The notes under the pieces: generated by a model
Databases searched by the model: none
What the model saw: the letters and a program-made list of their open reading frames with translations, nothing else
Told to the model about the DNA's origin: nothing
Part shown: positions 15,873-23,976 of the stretch, piece by piece
How the letters are laid out: each line of letters starts with the position of its first letter
Position numbering within the stretch: the first letter of the stretch is position 1
Made by a program: the position numbers and the translations under genes
Source: Anaeromyxobacter diazotrophicus
GTDB taxonomy: Bacteria > Myxococcota > Myxococcia > Myxococcales > Anaeromyxobacteraceae
Assembly (NCBI RefSeq): GCF_013340205.1
Contig: NZ_BJTG01000006.1
Location: 248,001 to 312,000 of the forward strand
Length of the DNA: 64,000 bases
Direction of reading: 5' to 3'

Positions 15873-16505
15873 ATGCGGGTCACCGAGATCTTCTTCAGCC
15901 TCCAGGGCGAGGGGACGCGGGCCGGCCGGCCCTGCGTCTTCGTGCGCTTCACGGGCTGCGACCTCCGCTGCGGCTACTGCGACACCGCCTACGCCTTCCA
16001 CGGCGGCCGCGAGCTCTCCCGCGCGGAGATCCTGGCCGAGGTGGCGCGTCACCCGTGCAAGCTCGTCCTCCTCACCGGCGGCGAGCCCCTCCTGCAGCGC
16101 GAGCTGCCGGAGCTCTCGGCGGAGCTGCTCGCGCGCGGGTACGAGGTGACGGTCGAGACGCACGGGCAGCGCCCCACCGAGGCGCTGCCGGCCGAGGTGG
16201 TGCGCATCGTCGACGTGAAGACGCCCGGCTCGGGCGAGGTGGCCACCGAGCTCAGCTACCTGGACCGGCTGCGGCCGCACGACGAGGTGAAGTTCGTCGT
16301 CTGCTCCGAGGAGGACTGGCGCTGGAGCCTGGACGTCATCCGCCGGCACCAGCTCGCCGGGCGGGTGCCGCTGCTCGTCTCGCCGGTGCACGGGGCGGTG
16401 GAGGCGAAGGACCTGGCGCGCTGGATCCTGGAGAGCGGGGTGGAGGCGCGCCTGAACCTCCAGCTGCACAAGATCGTCTGGGGCGCCGACGCGCGCGGGG
16501 TGTAG
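15873..16505 (+). CDS. queE: 7-carboxy-7-deazaguanine synthase (QueE)
   Basis: A 210-residue radical SAM enzyme that contracts the ring of 6-carboxytetrahydropterin to 7-carboxy-7-deazaguanine in the queuosine (preQ0) pathway. The [4Fe-4S] cysteines are C29, C33 and C36 (GCDLRCGYCDT), preceded by the QueE-typical FFSLQGEGTRAGRPCVFVR. SAM-binding LLTGGEPLLQ is near residue 70. Other queuosine genes are not in the window. It stands alone, with a -10-like box just before the ATG. Confidence 0.92.
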   Translation: MRVTEIFFSLQGEGTRAGRPCVFVRFTGCDLRCGYCDTAYAFHGGRELSRAEILAEVARHPCKLVLLTGGEPLLQRELPELSAELLARGYEVTVETHGQRPTEALPAEVVRIVDVKTPGSGEVATELSYLDRLRPHDEVKFVVCSEEDWRWSLDVIRRHQLAGRVPLLVSPVHGAVEAKDLARWILESGVEARLNLQLHKIVWGADARGV

Positions 16506-16550
16506 GCCCCCGCCCGCCCGCGGCCTGGCGGGCGCGGCGGCCGCGCGCGC

Positions 16551-16580
16551 TTGACGGTGGAAGCGAGAGGGCGCTACGAC
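16551..16580 (+). promoter_or_regulatory. Promoter for a leaderless transcript at 16588
   Basis: TTGACG (16551-16556), an 18-base spacer and TACGAC (16575-16580) end 7 bases before the GTG start. This is one of the best -35/-10 pairs in the window, and it leaves no room for a ribosome binding site. Confidence 0.5.
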
Positions 16581-16587
16581 TCTGGCC

Positions 16588-17034
16588 GTGTTCCAGCCCG
16601 ACGAGAGCCTCGGCTACCTCCCCGCGTCGCGCGAGCAGGTCGTGTCGCTGCTCGAGAGCATCAACCAGCCGCAGATCTCCATCCCGGGCAAGGCGGCCCA
16701 GACCGCGCAGGCCTACCTGTGCGGGCTGCGGAACGCCGACGGCAGCTTCGCGGTGTTCGCCTCGCTCTTCCTCTCGGCGGCGGGCGAGAACGTCATCTAC
16801 GCGCACGCCCCGCCGCGCCTCCCCGGCGGCCAGTACGCCGCGGCCGAGAGCGAAGGCCGGCAGTTCCTCGAGTCGATGGGCTTCATCCTCGACGACCTCA
16901 ACTTCCGCGGCATGGCCCCCGAGCAGCAGGCGCTCGCCATGGAGCGCGTCCCGCTCTTCTCGGCGCCCCGCGCCGCTCCGGCCGACCGCGTCACGAGCCC
17001 CGCCGCCCTGGCGCGGCTGCTGGCGAGCTTCTGA
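16588..17034 (+). CDS. Protein of unknown function (148 aa)
   Basis: I do not recognise this family. The protein is soluble, with no signal peptide or membrane segment. It begins FQPDESLGYLPASREQVVSLL, has a likely mixed alpha/beta middle (SFAVFASLFLSAAGENVIYAH), and ends with a helical tail. The GTG start is supported by the promoter ending 7 bases upstream. It is followed after 2 bases by the Tgl-like lipoprotein gene, then the RodZ-like and recO genes, so it probably belongs to that operon and may relate to envelope or pilus functions. Confidence 0.7.
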   Translation: MFQPDESLGYLPASREQVVSLLESINQPQISIPGKAAQTAQAYLCGLRNADGSFAVFASLFLSAAGENVIYAHAPPRLPGGQYAAAESEGRQFLESMGFILDDLNFRGMAPEQQALAMERVPLFSAPRAAPADRVTSPAALARLLASF

Positions 17035-17036
17035 CC

Positions 17037-17804
17037 ATGACCTCCCTCTCCGCCTCGCGCCGGCTCCTCGTCCCCGGCGCGCTCCTCCTCGCCGCCGTGC
17101 TCGCCTGCGCCAGCGCCCCCACGCGCAAGGAGCGGGAGGCCGCCGAGATCCACTTCCAGCTCGGGGCCGAGGCGCTCCAGGGGGGGCGGCGCGACGACGC
17201 CCTGCGCGAGTTCAACGAGGCGCTCCAGCAGGACGAGCGCCACGCGCCCGCGCACCTCGGCCGCGGCATCGTGTACCAGTACTTCGGCAAGCTGCCGGAG
17301 GCCGAGGCCGACTACCGGCGGGCCCTGCAGCTCGACCCGGGCTTCTCCGACGCCCACAACGCGCTCGGGCAGCTCCTCGCCCAGACCGGCCGCCTCGAGC
17401 TGGCGGTGGGGGAGTTCGACCAGGCCCTCGGCAACGTGTCCTACCGCGAGGCGTACGTGGCCCGCTGCAACAAGGGCCAGGCGCTCTACCGCATGGGCAA
17501 GCACGAGGAGGGGGTGGCGGAGCTCCGGACCTGCCTCTCGAACGCGCCCCGCTACTGCCAGGGGCACCGCGCGCTGGGGCAGATCCAGCTCGAGCAGGGC
17601 AAGGTGAAGGACGCCCTGGCGAGCCTGCAGCGCTACACGGAGCTCTGCGAGAAGGTGCCGGACGCCTGGTTCCAGCTCGGGCTGGCGCAGATGCGCGCCG
17701 GGGACCCGGAGCAGGCGCGGGCCGCCTTCGAGCGCTGCGAGTCGGTGGCGGGCGACGCGCCGATGGCCGAGCAGTGCCGGCAGGAGGCGAAGGCGCTGCA
17801 ATGA
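17037..17804 (+). CDS. TPR lipoprotein, Tgl/PilF-like
   Basis: A 255-residue lipoprotein with lipobox VLAC (C24), then about five to six TPR units from residue 38 onward (AEIHFQLGAEALQGGRRDDALREF, APAHLGRGIVYQYFGKLPEA, SDAHNALGQLLAQTGRLELA and later ones). This matches PilF/PilW, known as Tgl in Myxococcus, the outer-membrane pilotin that assembles the PilQ secretin for type IV pili. A general TPR scaffold is the alternative. Its stop overlaps the next start (ATGA). Confidence 0.78.
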   Translation: MTSLSASRRLLVPGALLLAAVLACASAPTRKEREAAEIHFQLGAEALQGGRRDDALREFNEALQQDERHAPAHLGRGIVYQYFGKLPEAEADYRRALQLDPGFSDAHNALGQLLAQTGRLELAVGEFDQALGNVSYREAYVARCNKGQALYRMGKHEEGVAELRTCLSNAPRYCQGHRALGQIQLEQGKVKDALASLQRYTELCEKVPDAWFQLGLAQMRAGDPEQARAAFERCESVAGDAPMAEQCRQEAKALQ

Positions 17805-18265
17805 GTGAGGCGCGGGGCGGCGAGGCGGCGGCGGGCGCGTTCGGACGCTGGCTGCTCCAGGAGCGCGAGCTGCGCGGCCTGCCGCGCGAGGAGGTGGTCC
17901 GCCTCACCAAGCTCGGGCCCGGCGTCATCGAGGCGCTCGAGTCGGGCGACCCGGAGCGGATGCCCCCCAAGGCCTACGTGTTCGGCTACCTGCGCACCTA
18001 CGCCGCGGCGGTGGGCCTCGACGCGGACGACGTCGTCCTGCGCTGGCAGGAGGTGGTCGGGCCGGAGGCGCCGCAGGGTGAGGCGCCCGTCCGCCGCCCG
18101 CTGCCGGGGGCCGCGCTCACCGTGGGGACCGTGGTGGTGCTGCTGGCGCTGGCCCTGCTGGCGTACCTCCTGCTCGACCCGCCGCGCGAGCGGGCGCCGC
18201 TCAAGCTCGAGCGGCCGCGCGCCGTCGAGCGCGCGCCCTACGCGCCCGCGCCGCCGGGGCGGTGA
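17801..18265 (+). CDS. RodZ-like membrane protein with N-terminal helix-turn-helix
   Basis: A 154-residue protein. Residues 12-80 form a Cro/CI-type HTH (FGRWLLQERELRGLPREEVV, then GVIEALESGDPERMPPKAYVFGYLRTYA), as in RodZ, which anchors MreB and pilus or cell-shape machinery. One transmembrane helix follows at about 105-127 (VGTVVVLLALALLAYLLL). Only about 25 residues lie beyond it, so the periplasmic domain of full RodZ is missing. It overlaps the genes on both sides (ATGA and GTGA), pointing to tight co-expression. Confidence 0.8.
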   Translation: MSEARGGEAAAGAFGRWLLQERELRGLPREEVVRLTKLGPGVIEALESGDPERMPPKAYVFGYLRTYAAAVGLDADDVVLRWQEVVGPEAPQGEAPVRRPLPGAALTVGTVVVLLALALLAYLLLDPPRERAPLKLERPRAVERAPYAPAPPGR

Positions 18266-19044
18266 GGCCGGTGGCCGACGCGCTCAAGCTGACCGGCGTC
18301 GTCCTCCGCACCGTCGACTATGGCGAGTCGGATCGGGTGGTGACGCTGCTCACCGCCGAGCGCGGCAAGGTCTCGGCCTTCGCCCGCGCGGCGCGCGCGT
18401 CGCGGCGCCGGTTCGGCGGCGCCCTCGAGCCGTTCACGCTCCTGCGGGCGGAGGCGCGGGAGCGGCGCGGGGCGGACCTCGTCTCCCTGGAGAGCGTGGC
18501 GGTCGAGCGCGGCTTCGGCGCGATCCGGGGCGACCTGGCCCGCATCGCCTGCGCCGGCTACGCCTGCGAGCTCGCCCGCGAGCTGGTGCGCGACGCCGAG
18601 CCCCATCGCGAGCTCTTGCGGCTCCTGGTGGAGTACCTGGCGCGCCTCGACGCCGGGCCGGCGCACCCGACGGCGCTGCGCGCCTTCGAGCTGCTGGCGC
18701 TCGGCGCCGCCGGCCTCATGCCGCGCCTCGGCGCCTGCGCCCGCTGCGGCGGCGCGCTCGAGGCGGAGGGGCGGCTCGCCTTCGACGCCGCCCAGGGCGG
18801 CGCGCTCTGCGCGGGGTGCGCGCCGCGCGCCTCGCCCGCCGCGCCGCGCCTGGCGGCCGCGACGCTCCGGGCGCTGGCGCGGCTGCAGGAGGGCGGGCTC
18901 GCGCTCGCGGGCGCGGAGCCGCTCGCCCCCGGCGCCGGCGTGGAGGCGCGCGAGGCGCTCTCCGCCTTCCTCGAGCACCACCTGGGCGGCCGGCTGGCGA
19001 GCCGGCGCTTCCTCGACGAGGTCGGGCCGCTGCTCGGCGGGTGA
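18262..19044 (+). CDS. recO: DNA repair protein RecO
   Basis: A 260-residue recombination mediator that works with RecR to load RecA on SSB-coated single-strand DNA. The N-terminal OB fold (KLTGVVLRTVDYGESDRVVTLL) is followed by the helical domain and a four-cysteine zinc site (CARCGG near 155, CAGC near 183). The GTG start overlaps the RodZ-like stop; a second GTG nine bases downstream is an alternative start. Confidence 0.92.
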   Translation: MRPVADALKLTGVVLRTVDYGESDRVVTLLTAERGKVSAFARAARASRRRFGGALEPFTLLRAEARERRGADLVSLESVAVERGFGAIRGDLARIACAGYACELARELVRDAEPHRELLRLLVEYLARLDAGPAHPTALRAFELLALGAAGLMPRLGACARCGGALEAEGRLAFDAAQGGALCAGCAPRASPAAPRLAAATLRALARLQEGGLALAGAEPLAPGAGVEAREALSAFLEHHLGGRLASRRFLDEVGPLLGG

Positions 19045-19138
19045 GCGTCGGGCCGAGCGGCCCGCTCCGGGAGCGCGCCGGGCGCGGCGCGCTGCTAAGT
19101 GGTCTCCGGGCGCGCCCCGGCGGCGCGGAGGAGGAGCC

Positions 19139-19858
19139 ATGGACCCGCGCAGCGAGACGGCGCTCGACGAGATCGCCGACGGCATCTACCGCATCAGCAC
19201 GCCCGCCCCCGCCATCCCGGGCGGCTTCAGCTTCAACCAGTACCTCGTCGCCGACGACGAGCCGCTCCTGTTCCACACCGGGCTCTGCCGGATGTTCCCC
19301 GCGGTGCGCGCGGCGATCGCGCGCGTCCTGCCCATCGAGCGCCTGCGCTTCGTCGCCTTCTCCCACCTCGAGCAGGACGAGTGCGGGGCGCTCAACGAGC
19401 TGCTGGCGGCGGCCCCGCGCGCCGAGGCCGTCTGCAGCAGGATCGGCGCGATGACCTCGGTGGGCGACCTGGCCCTGCGCCCGCCGCGCCCGCTCGGCGA
19501 TGGCGAGCGCCTGAAGCTCGGGCGCCACGAGGTGATGTGGTGGGACGCGCCGCACGTGCCGCACGGCTGGGACTGCGGCTTCCTCTCCGAGCTGACCACG
19601 CGGACCCTCTTCTGCGGGGACCTCTTCACGCAGCCGGGGGTGAGCCCCGCGGCGCTCGTCGAGGGCGACATCCTCGGGCCCTCGGAGGCGCTCCGGGCCA
19701 AGCTCGACTACTACGCGCACGCCCCCGCGACCCGGGCCACCCTCGAGCGGCTGGCCGGGGCGGCCCCCGGGACGCTCGCGTGCATGCACGGCGCCGCCTG
19801 GCGAGGCGATGGGGCGAAGCTCCTGCGGTCGCTCGCGGACGCGGTGGCGGGGACCTGA
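19139..19858 (+). CDS. ODP-type di-iron metallo-beta-lactamase-fold protein
   Basis: A 239-residue protein of the oxygen-binding di-iron group, related to the catalytic half of flavodiiron proteins. Metal ligands are visible in FSHLEQDECG (HxExD, about residue 79), HVPHGWDCG (about 140), CGDLF (about 160) and ACMHGAAW (about 215). The flavodoxin domain is absent, so on its own it could bind or sense O2 or NO, or reduce them with a separate partner. ODP domains are described in signalling. The start has a strong GGAGGAG. It stands between recO and the peptidase gene. Confidence 0.78.
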   Translation: MDPRSETALDEIADGIYRISTPAPAIPGGFSFNQYLVADDEPLLFHTGLCRMFPAVRAAIARVLPIERLRFVAFSHLEQDECGALNELLAAAPRAEAVCSRIGAMTSVGDLALRPPRPLGDGERLKLGRHEVMWWDAPHVPHGWDCGFLSELTTRTLFCGDLFTQPGVSPAALVEGDILGPSEALRAKLDYYAHAPATRATLERLAGAAPGTLACMHGAAWRGDGAKLLRSLADAVAGT

Positions 19859-19897
19859 GCCCGGTCCGCGCGGCGCCTCGGACGCGCGCCGCCGTCG

Positions 19898-19903
19898 TAT
19901 AGT
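19898..19903 (+). promoter_or_regulatory. Candidate -10 box (TATAGT) for the M24 peptidase gene
   Basis: TATAGT is 10 bases before the ATG at 19914, giving a leader of only a few bases. No Shine-Dalgarno is visible. There is no obvious -35 box. Confidence 0.4.
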
Positions 19904-19913
19904 CGCCTCGCCC

Positions 19914-21077
19914 ATGACCCCCGCCACCGAATGCCGCGACCGGCTCGAGGCCCTCCGCGCGACGCTTCGCGCGCAAGGCCTCGACGGCGCGCTGCTCGCG
20001 CACGCGACCGACGTCTTCTACCTCTCCGGCACCCGCCAGAACGCGGCGCTGTGGGTGGCCGCGGAGGGCGAGGCGCTCCTCCTCGTGCGCAAGAGCCTGG
20101 CCCGGGCGCGGGAGGAGAGCCCGCTCCCGGACGTCCGCCCCTTCCCGCCCTCGAAGGAGCTGGCGGCGGCGGTGGGGGCGCCCCGCCGGGTGGGGTTCAC
20201 CTTCGACGCCGTGCCCGGGGCGGTGGAGCGGTTCTGGGCGCGCGCGCTCGGCGCGGAGCTCGTCGACGTCTCGGCGCCGCTGCGGGCCCAGCGGAGCGTG
20301 AAGTCGCGCTGGGAGCTCGCGCGGATGCGGGAGACGGCGGCGCTGCTCGCCGGCGTCTACCGGGAGATCCCGTCGTTCCTGCGCCCCGGGCTGCGCGAGG
20401 TCGATCTCTCGGCCGAGGTCGAGTACCGGCTGCGGCGCGGCGGCAACGAGGGCAGCCCCCGGCTGCGCGGGTTCAACCAGGAGTTCTTCATGGGGTTCGC
20501 CCTCGCCCCCGGCTCGTCCACCGCGCCGAGCTACTTCGACGGGCCGGTCACGGGGCGCGGGCTGTCGGCGTCCTCGCCGCTCGGCGCCTCGCTCGAACCC
20601 ATCCCCCCCGACGTGCCCATCCTGTTCGACTACACGGCCATGAAGGGCGGCTACGTGACCGACCTCACCCGCATGGCCGTCTGCGGCCGGTTCGCGCCGG
20701 AGCTGGCGCGCGCGTTCGAGGTCGCGCTCGCCATCCAGGAGGAGGTGCGGCGGCGGCTCCGCCCCGGCGAGGTCCCCTCCGCGATCTGGGCGCGGGCGCG
20801 TGAGGTGGCGGAGCAGGCTGGCCTGGGCGACCGGTTCATGGGCCCTCCCGGGGCGCAGGCGCGGTTCGTCGGCCACGGCGTCGGGCTCGAGCTCGACGAG
20901 CTGCCGGTGCTCGCGCCAGGGTTCGACGCGCCGCTCGCGCTGGGCCACGTGGTCGCGGTCGAGCCGAAGTTCGTCCTGCCGGGCCTGGGCGCCATCGGGA
21001 TCGAGAACACCTTTGCGGTCGGGGAGGGCGGCGGCGAGCGGATGACCGAGCTGCCGGACGACCCGATCGTGGTGTGA
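19914..21077 (+). CDS. M24-family aminopeptidase (Xaa-Pro peptidase-like)
   Basis: A 387-residue creatinase/prolidase-fold peptidase. The N-terminal domain (1-125) resembles creatinase-N (LDGALLAHATDVFYLSGTRQNA). The C-terminal pita-bread domain carries metal ligands in VPILFDYTAMKGGYVTDLTRM (two Asp), GHGVGLELDELP (His), VVAVEPKFV (Glu) and IGIENTFAV (Glu). Family members remove N-terminal residues before proline or cleave dipeptides. A proline-specific substrate is likely but not provable here. Confidence 0.87.
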   Translation: MTPATECRDRLEALRATLRAQGLDGALLAHATDVFYLSGTRQNAALWVAAEGEALLLVRKSLARAREESPLPDVRPFPPSKELAAAVGAPRRVGFTFDAVPGAVERFWARALGAELVDVSAPLRAQRSVKSRWELARMRETAALLAGVYREIPSFLRPGLREVDLSAEVEYRLRRGGNEGSPRLRGFNQEFFMGFALAPGSSTAPSYFDGPVTGRGLSASSPLGASLEPIPPDVPILFDYTAMKGGYVTDLTRMAVCGRFAPELARAFEVALAIQEEVRRRLRPGEVPSAIWARAREVAEQAGLGDRFMGPPGAQARFVGHGVGLELDELPVLAPGFDAPLALGHVVAVEPKFVLPGLGAIGIENTFAVGEGGGERMTELPDDPIVV

Positions 21078-21118
21078 TGGCGCAGCCCAGTCGAAGTGAC
21101 GCTTGCGATGGGGGGTGT

Positions 21119-21146
21119 TTGCGGGGGGAGAGTTCTCCCCCCGCAA
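21119..21146 (+). terminator. Perfect 13-bp inverted repeat after the peptidase gene
   Basis: Arms TTGCGGGGGGAGA (21119-21131) and its complement (21134-21146) form a very stable hairpin. A smaller hairpin GGCGCC-GAA-GGCGCC (21151-21165) follows. There is no T-tract. It may act as a terminator or be a dispersed intergenic repeat. Confidence 0.45.
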
Positions 21147-21311
21147 GTGAGGCGCCGAAGGCGCCGGACCTGATCTCACGGCGGGGCGGCGCCGCCGCGA
21201 TCAACCCGACCGAGCGCCGCCGTGAGGCCGGGCGGGCGCGCGCCTCCCCAGGGCGCGGGCAGCCAGGCGGGTCATTGCCGCTCCGGGCGCCACGCTGCAT
21301 GCTACGCAGCG

Positions 21312-21758
21312 GTGCTCGCCGCCGACCCTCACGCCCATCCCGCCTCACCGCACCCGGAGCCGGAGCGGGACCTCCCGCCCGACGCCGAGCGGCACGTCGA
21401 CGCCCGCGCGCGGGTGCTGGTGGTCGAGGACGAGCACGAGCTGCGGCAGCTCATCGCGCAGTGGCTCGAGCTGCGCGGCTACCAGGTGGTGGAGGCGGCC
21501 GACGGGGTGGACGCGGTCGACCTGCTGCAGGCCGGCCTGGAGCCGGACCTCATCCTGCTCGATCTCACCATGCCGCGGATGGACGGGCGCGCCTTCCTCG
21601 ACTGGCTGCGCGCGCAGCCGAAGCACGCCCATCGCCGGGTGATCGTCGCGAGCGGCTACCTCGACGAGGACCCGCCGGTGCGCGCCGACCGGACCTTCGC
21701 GAAGCCGTTCCGGCCGGATCTCCTCGAGCGGGAGCTGGCGCGACTCGTCTCGGAGTGA
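21312..21758 (+). CDS. Single-domain response regulator
   Basis: A 148-residue receiver protein without an output domain, comparable to CheY/Spo0F-type regulators. The acidic pair is in VLVVEDEHE, the phospho-acceptor Asp in LILLDLTMPRMDG, the Thr/Ser position in VIVASGY, and the Lys in FAKPFRPD. The N-terminal 35 residues are Pro/Asp/His-rich and poorly conserved in type. An upstream in-frame GTG at 21222 would add 30 low-complexity residues; I prefer the later GTG. No kinase gene is adjacent. Confidence 0.82.
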   Translation: MLAADPHAHPASPHPEPERDLPPDAERHVDARARVLVVEDEHELRQLIAQWLELRGYQVVEAADGVDAVDLLQAGLEPDLILLDLTMPRMDGRAFLDWLRAQPKHAHRRVIVASGYLDEDPPVRADRTFAKPFRPDLLERELARLVSE

Positions 21759-21774
21759 GCGCGGCCGGCCTGGA

Positions 21775-22722
21775 TCAGCGCAGCTCGGCGAGCAGCGCGC
21801 GCCACGCCGCGCGCTCCCGCGCCGGGTCGACCAGCGGCCGCAGCGCCTGGACCCGCGCGCGGAGCTCGCCCAGGAACCCCGCGTCCTCCTCCGCCCGGAG
21901 CGCGAGCGCCGCCAGCGCCGCCTCGTCGCCCACGGGGTAGAGGCCCGGGTAGTCCGGGCCGAGGACGCCCACCGAGCCGTCCACCCGCGTCGAGAGCACC
22001 GGCACGCCGGCGGCGATCGCCTCGGAGACCACGTTCGCCCCGCCCTCGAGCCGGGAGGTGACGGCGAGCAGCGCGCTCCCCGCGAGCGTCGCGAGCGCGT
22101 CGCGGCGCGGGTGCTCCCCCGCCCAGCGGTAGCGCGGGTTCGCGGCCATCTCGCGGCGGGCGCGCGCCTCCGCGCCGGCGTCGAGCGCGGCGCCGAGGTG
22201 CAGGAGCTCGGCGCGGGAGCGCGGCGGCAGCAACCGCATGGCCGCGGGCGCCAGGAAGACGTCCTTCACCGAGCGCAGGTGGGCGAGCAGGCACAGCCGG
22301 AACACGCCCTCCGGCGCCGGCGCCGGCGGGACCGCGCGGGCCGACTGCAGGATGGGGCGAGCCTTCGCGCGCACCGCGGGTGGGAGCGCCTCGATCCCGA
22401 GCGGCTGGAGGACGGTGAGCCGCGTCGCGAGCTCGAGCGAGCGGCGCGCCTCGGGGCTGGCGGGGAGATCCTGGTACAGGTCGGTGCCGGCCAGGCCGAC
22501 GACGAGCGGCGCGTCGGGGCGGCGCTCGCGCCAGGCGGCGGCCGACGGGTAGCTCCGGGTGGCGTGGAGCGCCACCAGGAGGTCGCAGGGCTGCCCGGTC
22601 CACGCCTCGGCGAGGGTGGCGCGGTGGCCGAGGGCGCGCAGGTGCGCGGCCCAGCGGAGCGCGGTGACGCGGTTCCCCTTGTGCGAGCCGCGGGGCGCGG
22701 GCGTGACGATGAGGATCTTCAC
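21775..22722 (-). CDS. senB: Selenosugar synthase-like glycosyltransferase (SenB family)
   Basis: A 315-residue GT4-like enzyme. It opens with [20 protein letters not shown] and has the EX7E donor-binding motif in [21 protein letters not shown] (about residue 240). This matches the family now called SenB, which couples selenophosphate with UDP-sugar to make a selenosugar for selenoneine synthesis. The GTG start overlaps the senA stop (GTGA at 22719-22722), so the pair is translationally coupled. Recognition rests on the pairing with SenA as well as the sequence. A different glycosyltransferase role is possible. Confidence 0.75.
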   Translation of the reverse strand: MKILIVTPAPRGSHKGNRVTALRWAAHLRALGHRATLAEAWTGQPCDLLVALHATRSYPSAAAWRERRPDAPLVVGLAGTDLYQDLPASPEARRSLELATRLTVLQPLGIEALPPAVRAKARPILQSARAVPPAPAPEGVFRLCLLAHLRSVKDVFLAPAAMRLLPPRSRAELLHLGAALDAGAEARARREMAANPRYRWAGEHPRRDALATLAGSALLAVTSRLEGGANVVSEAIAAGVPVLSTRVDGSVGVLGPDYPGLYPVGDEAALAALALRAEEDAGFLGELRARVQALRPLVDPARERAAWRALLAELR

Positions 22723-23834
22723 GTGGGGCAGGTCCGGAAGCCCGCCCACGGATCGCGGCGATCGGGCGTGTAGAAGTTGCGGAAGGTGGCCCTGAGCAGG
22801 CGGCGCGGCGTGGCGAAGCTTCCGCCGCGCAGCACCTTGTGGGAGCCGAACCAGGGCTGCGAGTACTCGCGGTACGGGTCGGGCGAGAAGCCAGGGTAAG
22901 GCAGGAAGTCGCTCGCGGTCCACTCCCAGACGGCGCCCCAGGTGAACGCGCCGGCCGCGGCCTCCCACTCCGCCTCCGAGGGCAGCCGGCGGCCGGCCCA
23001 GCGGCACCACGCCTCGGCCTCGTACCAGCAGGCGTGGACCATGGGCCGGTCCGGCTCGAGCGGCACCCAGCGGTCGAAGTCGCGGCGGGCCCAGCCGCCG
23101 TCGCGCCGGGCCCAGTACACCGGCGCCGCGGCCTCCGCGGCGGCGCGCCAGCGCCAGCCCGCCTCGCCCCACAGCTCGCGGCGGCGGTAGCCGCCGTCCT
23201 CCACGAACTCGGCGAAGCGCCCCTGGGAGACCGGCGCCCGGGCGATCGCGAACGGCGCGAGCGCGACGGGGTGGGCCCACTTCTCGTTGTCGAAGACGAA
23301 GCCGTCGCCGGCCCGCGCGCCGACGAGCCGGGTCCCGCCCTCCACCGGCACGTCGCCGGCGAGCTCCGCGCCGGCGCGACCGGCGGCCGCGGGCGGGAGC
23401 GGCGGCGCGGAGCGGGCCAGCGTCTGGCGCGTGAACGCCATCGCCTCGAAGTGCATGTCCTCGTGGAAGACCGAGAGCTCGACGAAGTACCGCTCGGCCG
23501 CGCCGCCCGCGACGAGCGCCAGCACCTCCCGCTCGACCTCGCGCAGGTAGCTCAGGGTCTCGGCGCGCCCGGGCAGCGCCAGCTCCCACCGCGCGTCGTG
23601 CGGGACGGCGGCCGAGTCGTAGAACGCGTCGCCGTCGGGGCGGAGGGGCGGACGCCCGGCGGCGTGGCGCAGCACCCACTTCTCCTGGAACCACCCGACG
23701 TGGCCGAGCTCCCAGAGCGGCGGGTTCACGATGGCCAGCCGGGGGACCGCGAGCTCGCTCTCCGCCGCCGCCGCCTCGAGCTGCAGGGTGCGGCGGCGGG
23801 CCTCCTCCACGATCGACGCCAGGTCCTGCAGCAT
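22719..23834 (-). CDS. senA: Selenoneine synthase-like EgtB homologue (SenA family)
   Basis: A 371-residue non-haem iron enzyme of the ergothioneine/selenoneine group. The DinB-like N-terminal part has the three-His iron site in [14 protein letters not shown] (about residue 46) and [10 protein letters not shown] (about 125). The C-terminal formylglycine-enzyme-like domain shows [33 protein letters not shown] and VLRGGSFAT. SenA joins a selenosugar to hercynine. Plain EgtB or OvoA-like activity is the alternative; the adjacent senB tips the call. No EgtD or selenophosphate synthetase gene is in the window. Confidence 0.8.
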   Translation of the reverse strand: MLQDLASIVEEARRRTLQLEAAAAESELAVPRLAIVNPPLWELGHVGWFQEKWVLRHAAGRPPLRPDGDAFYDSAAVPHDARWELALPGRAETLSYLREVEREVLALVAGGAAERYFVELSVFHEDMHFEAMAFTRQTLARSAPPLPPAAAGRAGAELAGDVPVEGGTRLVGARAGDGFVFDNEKWAHPVALAPFAIARAPVSQGRFAEFVEDGGYRRRELWGEAGWRWRAAAEAAAPVYWARRDGGWARRDFDRWVPLEPDRPMVHACWYEAEAWCRWAGRRLPSEAEWEAAAGAFTWGAVWEWTASDFLPYPGFSPDPYREYSQPWFGSHKVLRGGSFATPRRLLRATFRNFYTPDRRDPWAGFRTCPT

Positions 23835-23976
23835 GCCAGGACATCTACCGCGGGCGGCGCGCGCGTGCCCTGGCGGCGAGCAGGGCTCCGCCGGGCGAGC
23901 TCCCCGCGGGGTGAGCGCGGTGACACGCCCGAGACACGGCGCGCTTAGGTCCGGGGTCCCCTCGGAAGGAGACCGG

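Noticed and set aside
23845-23976. TAGATG 7 bases before senA as another leaderless -10 box
   Set aside because: The hexamer lacks the final T and there is no -35 box; too weak to list beside the others.
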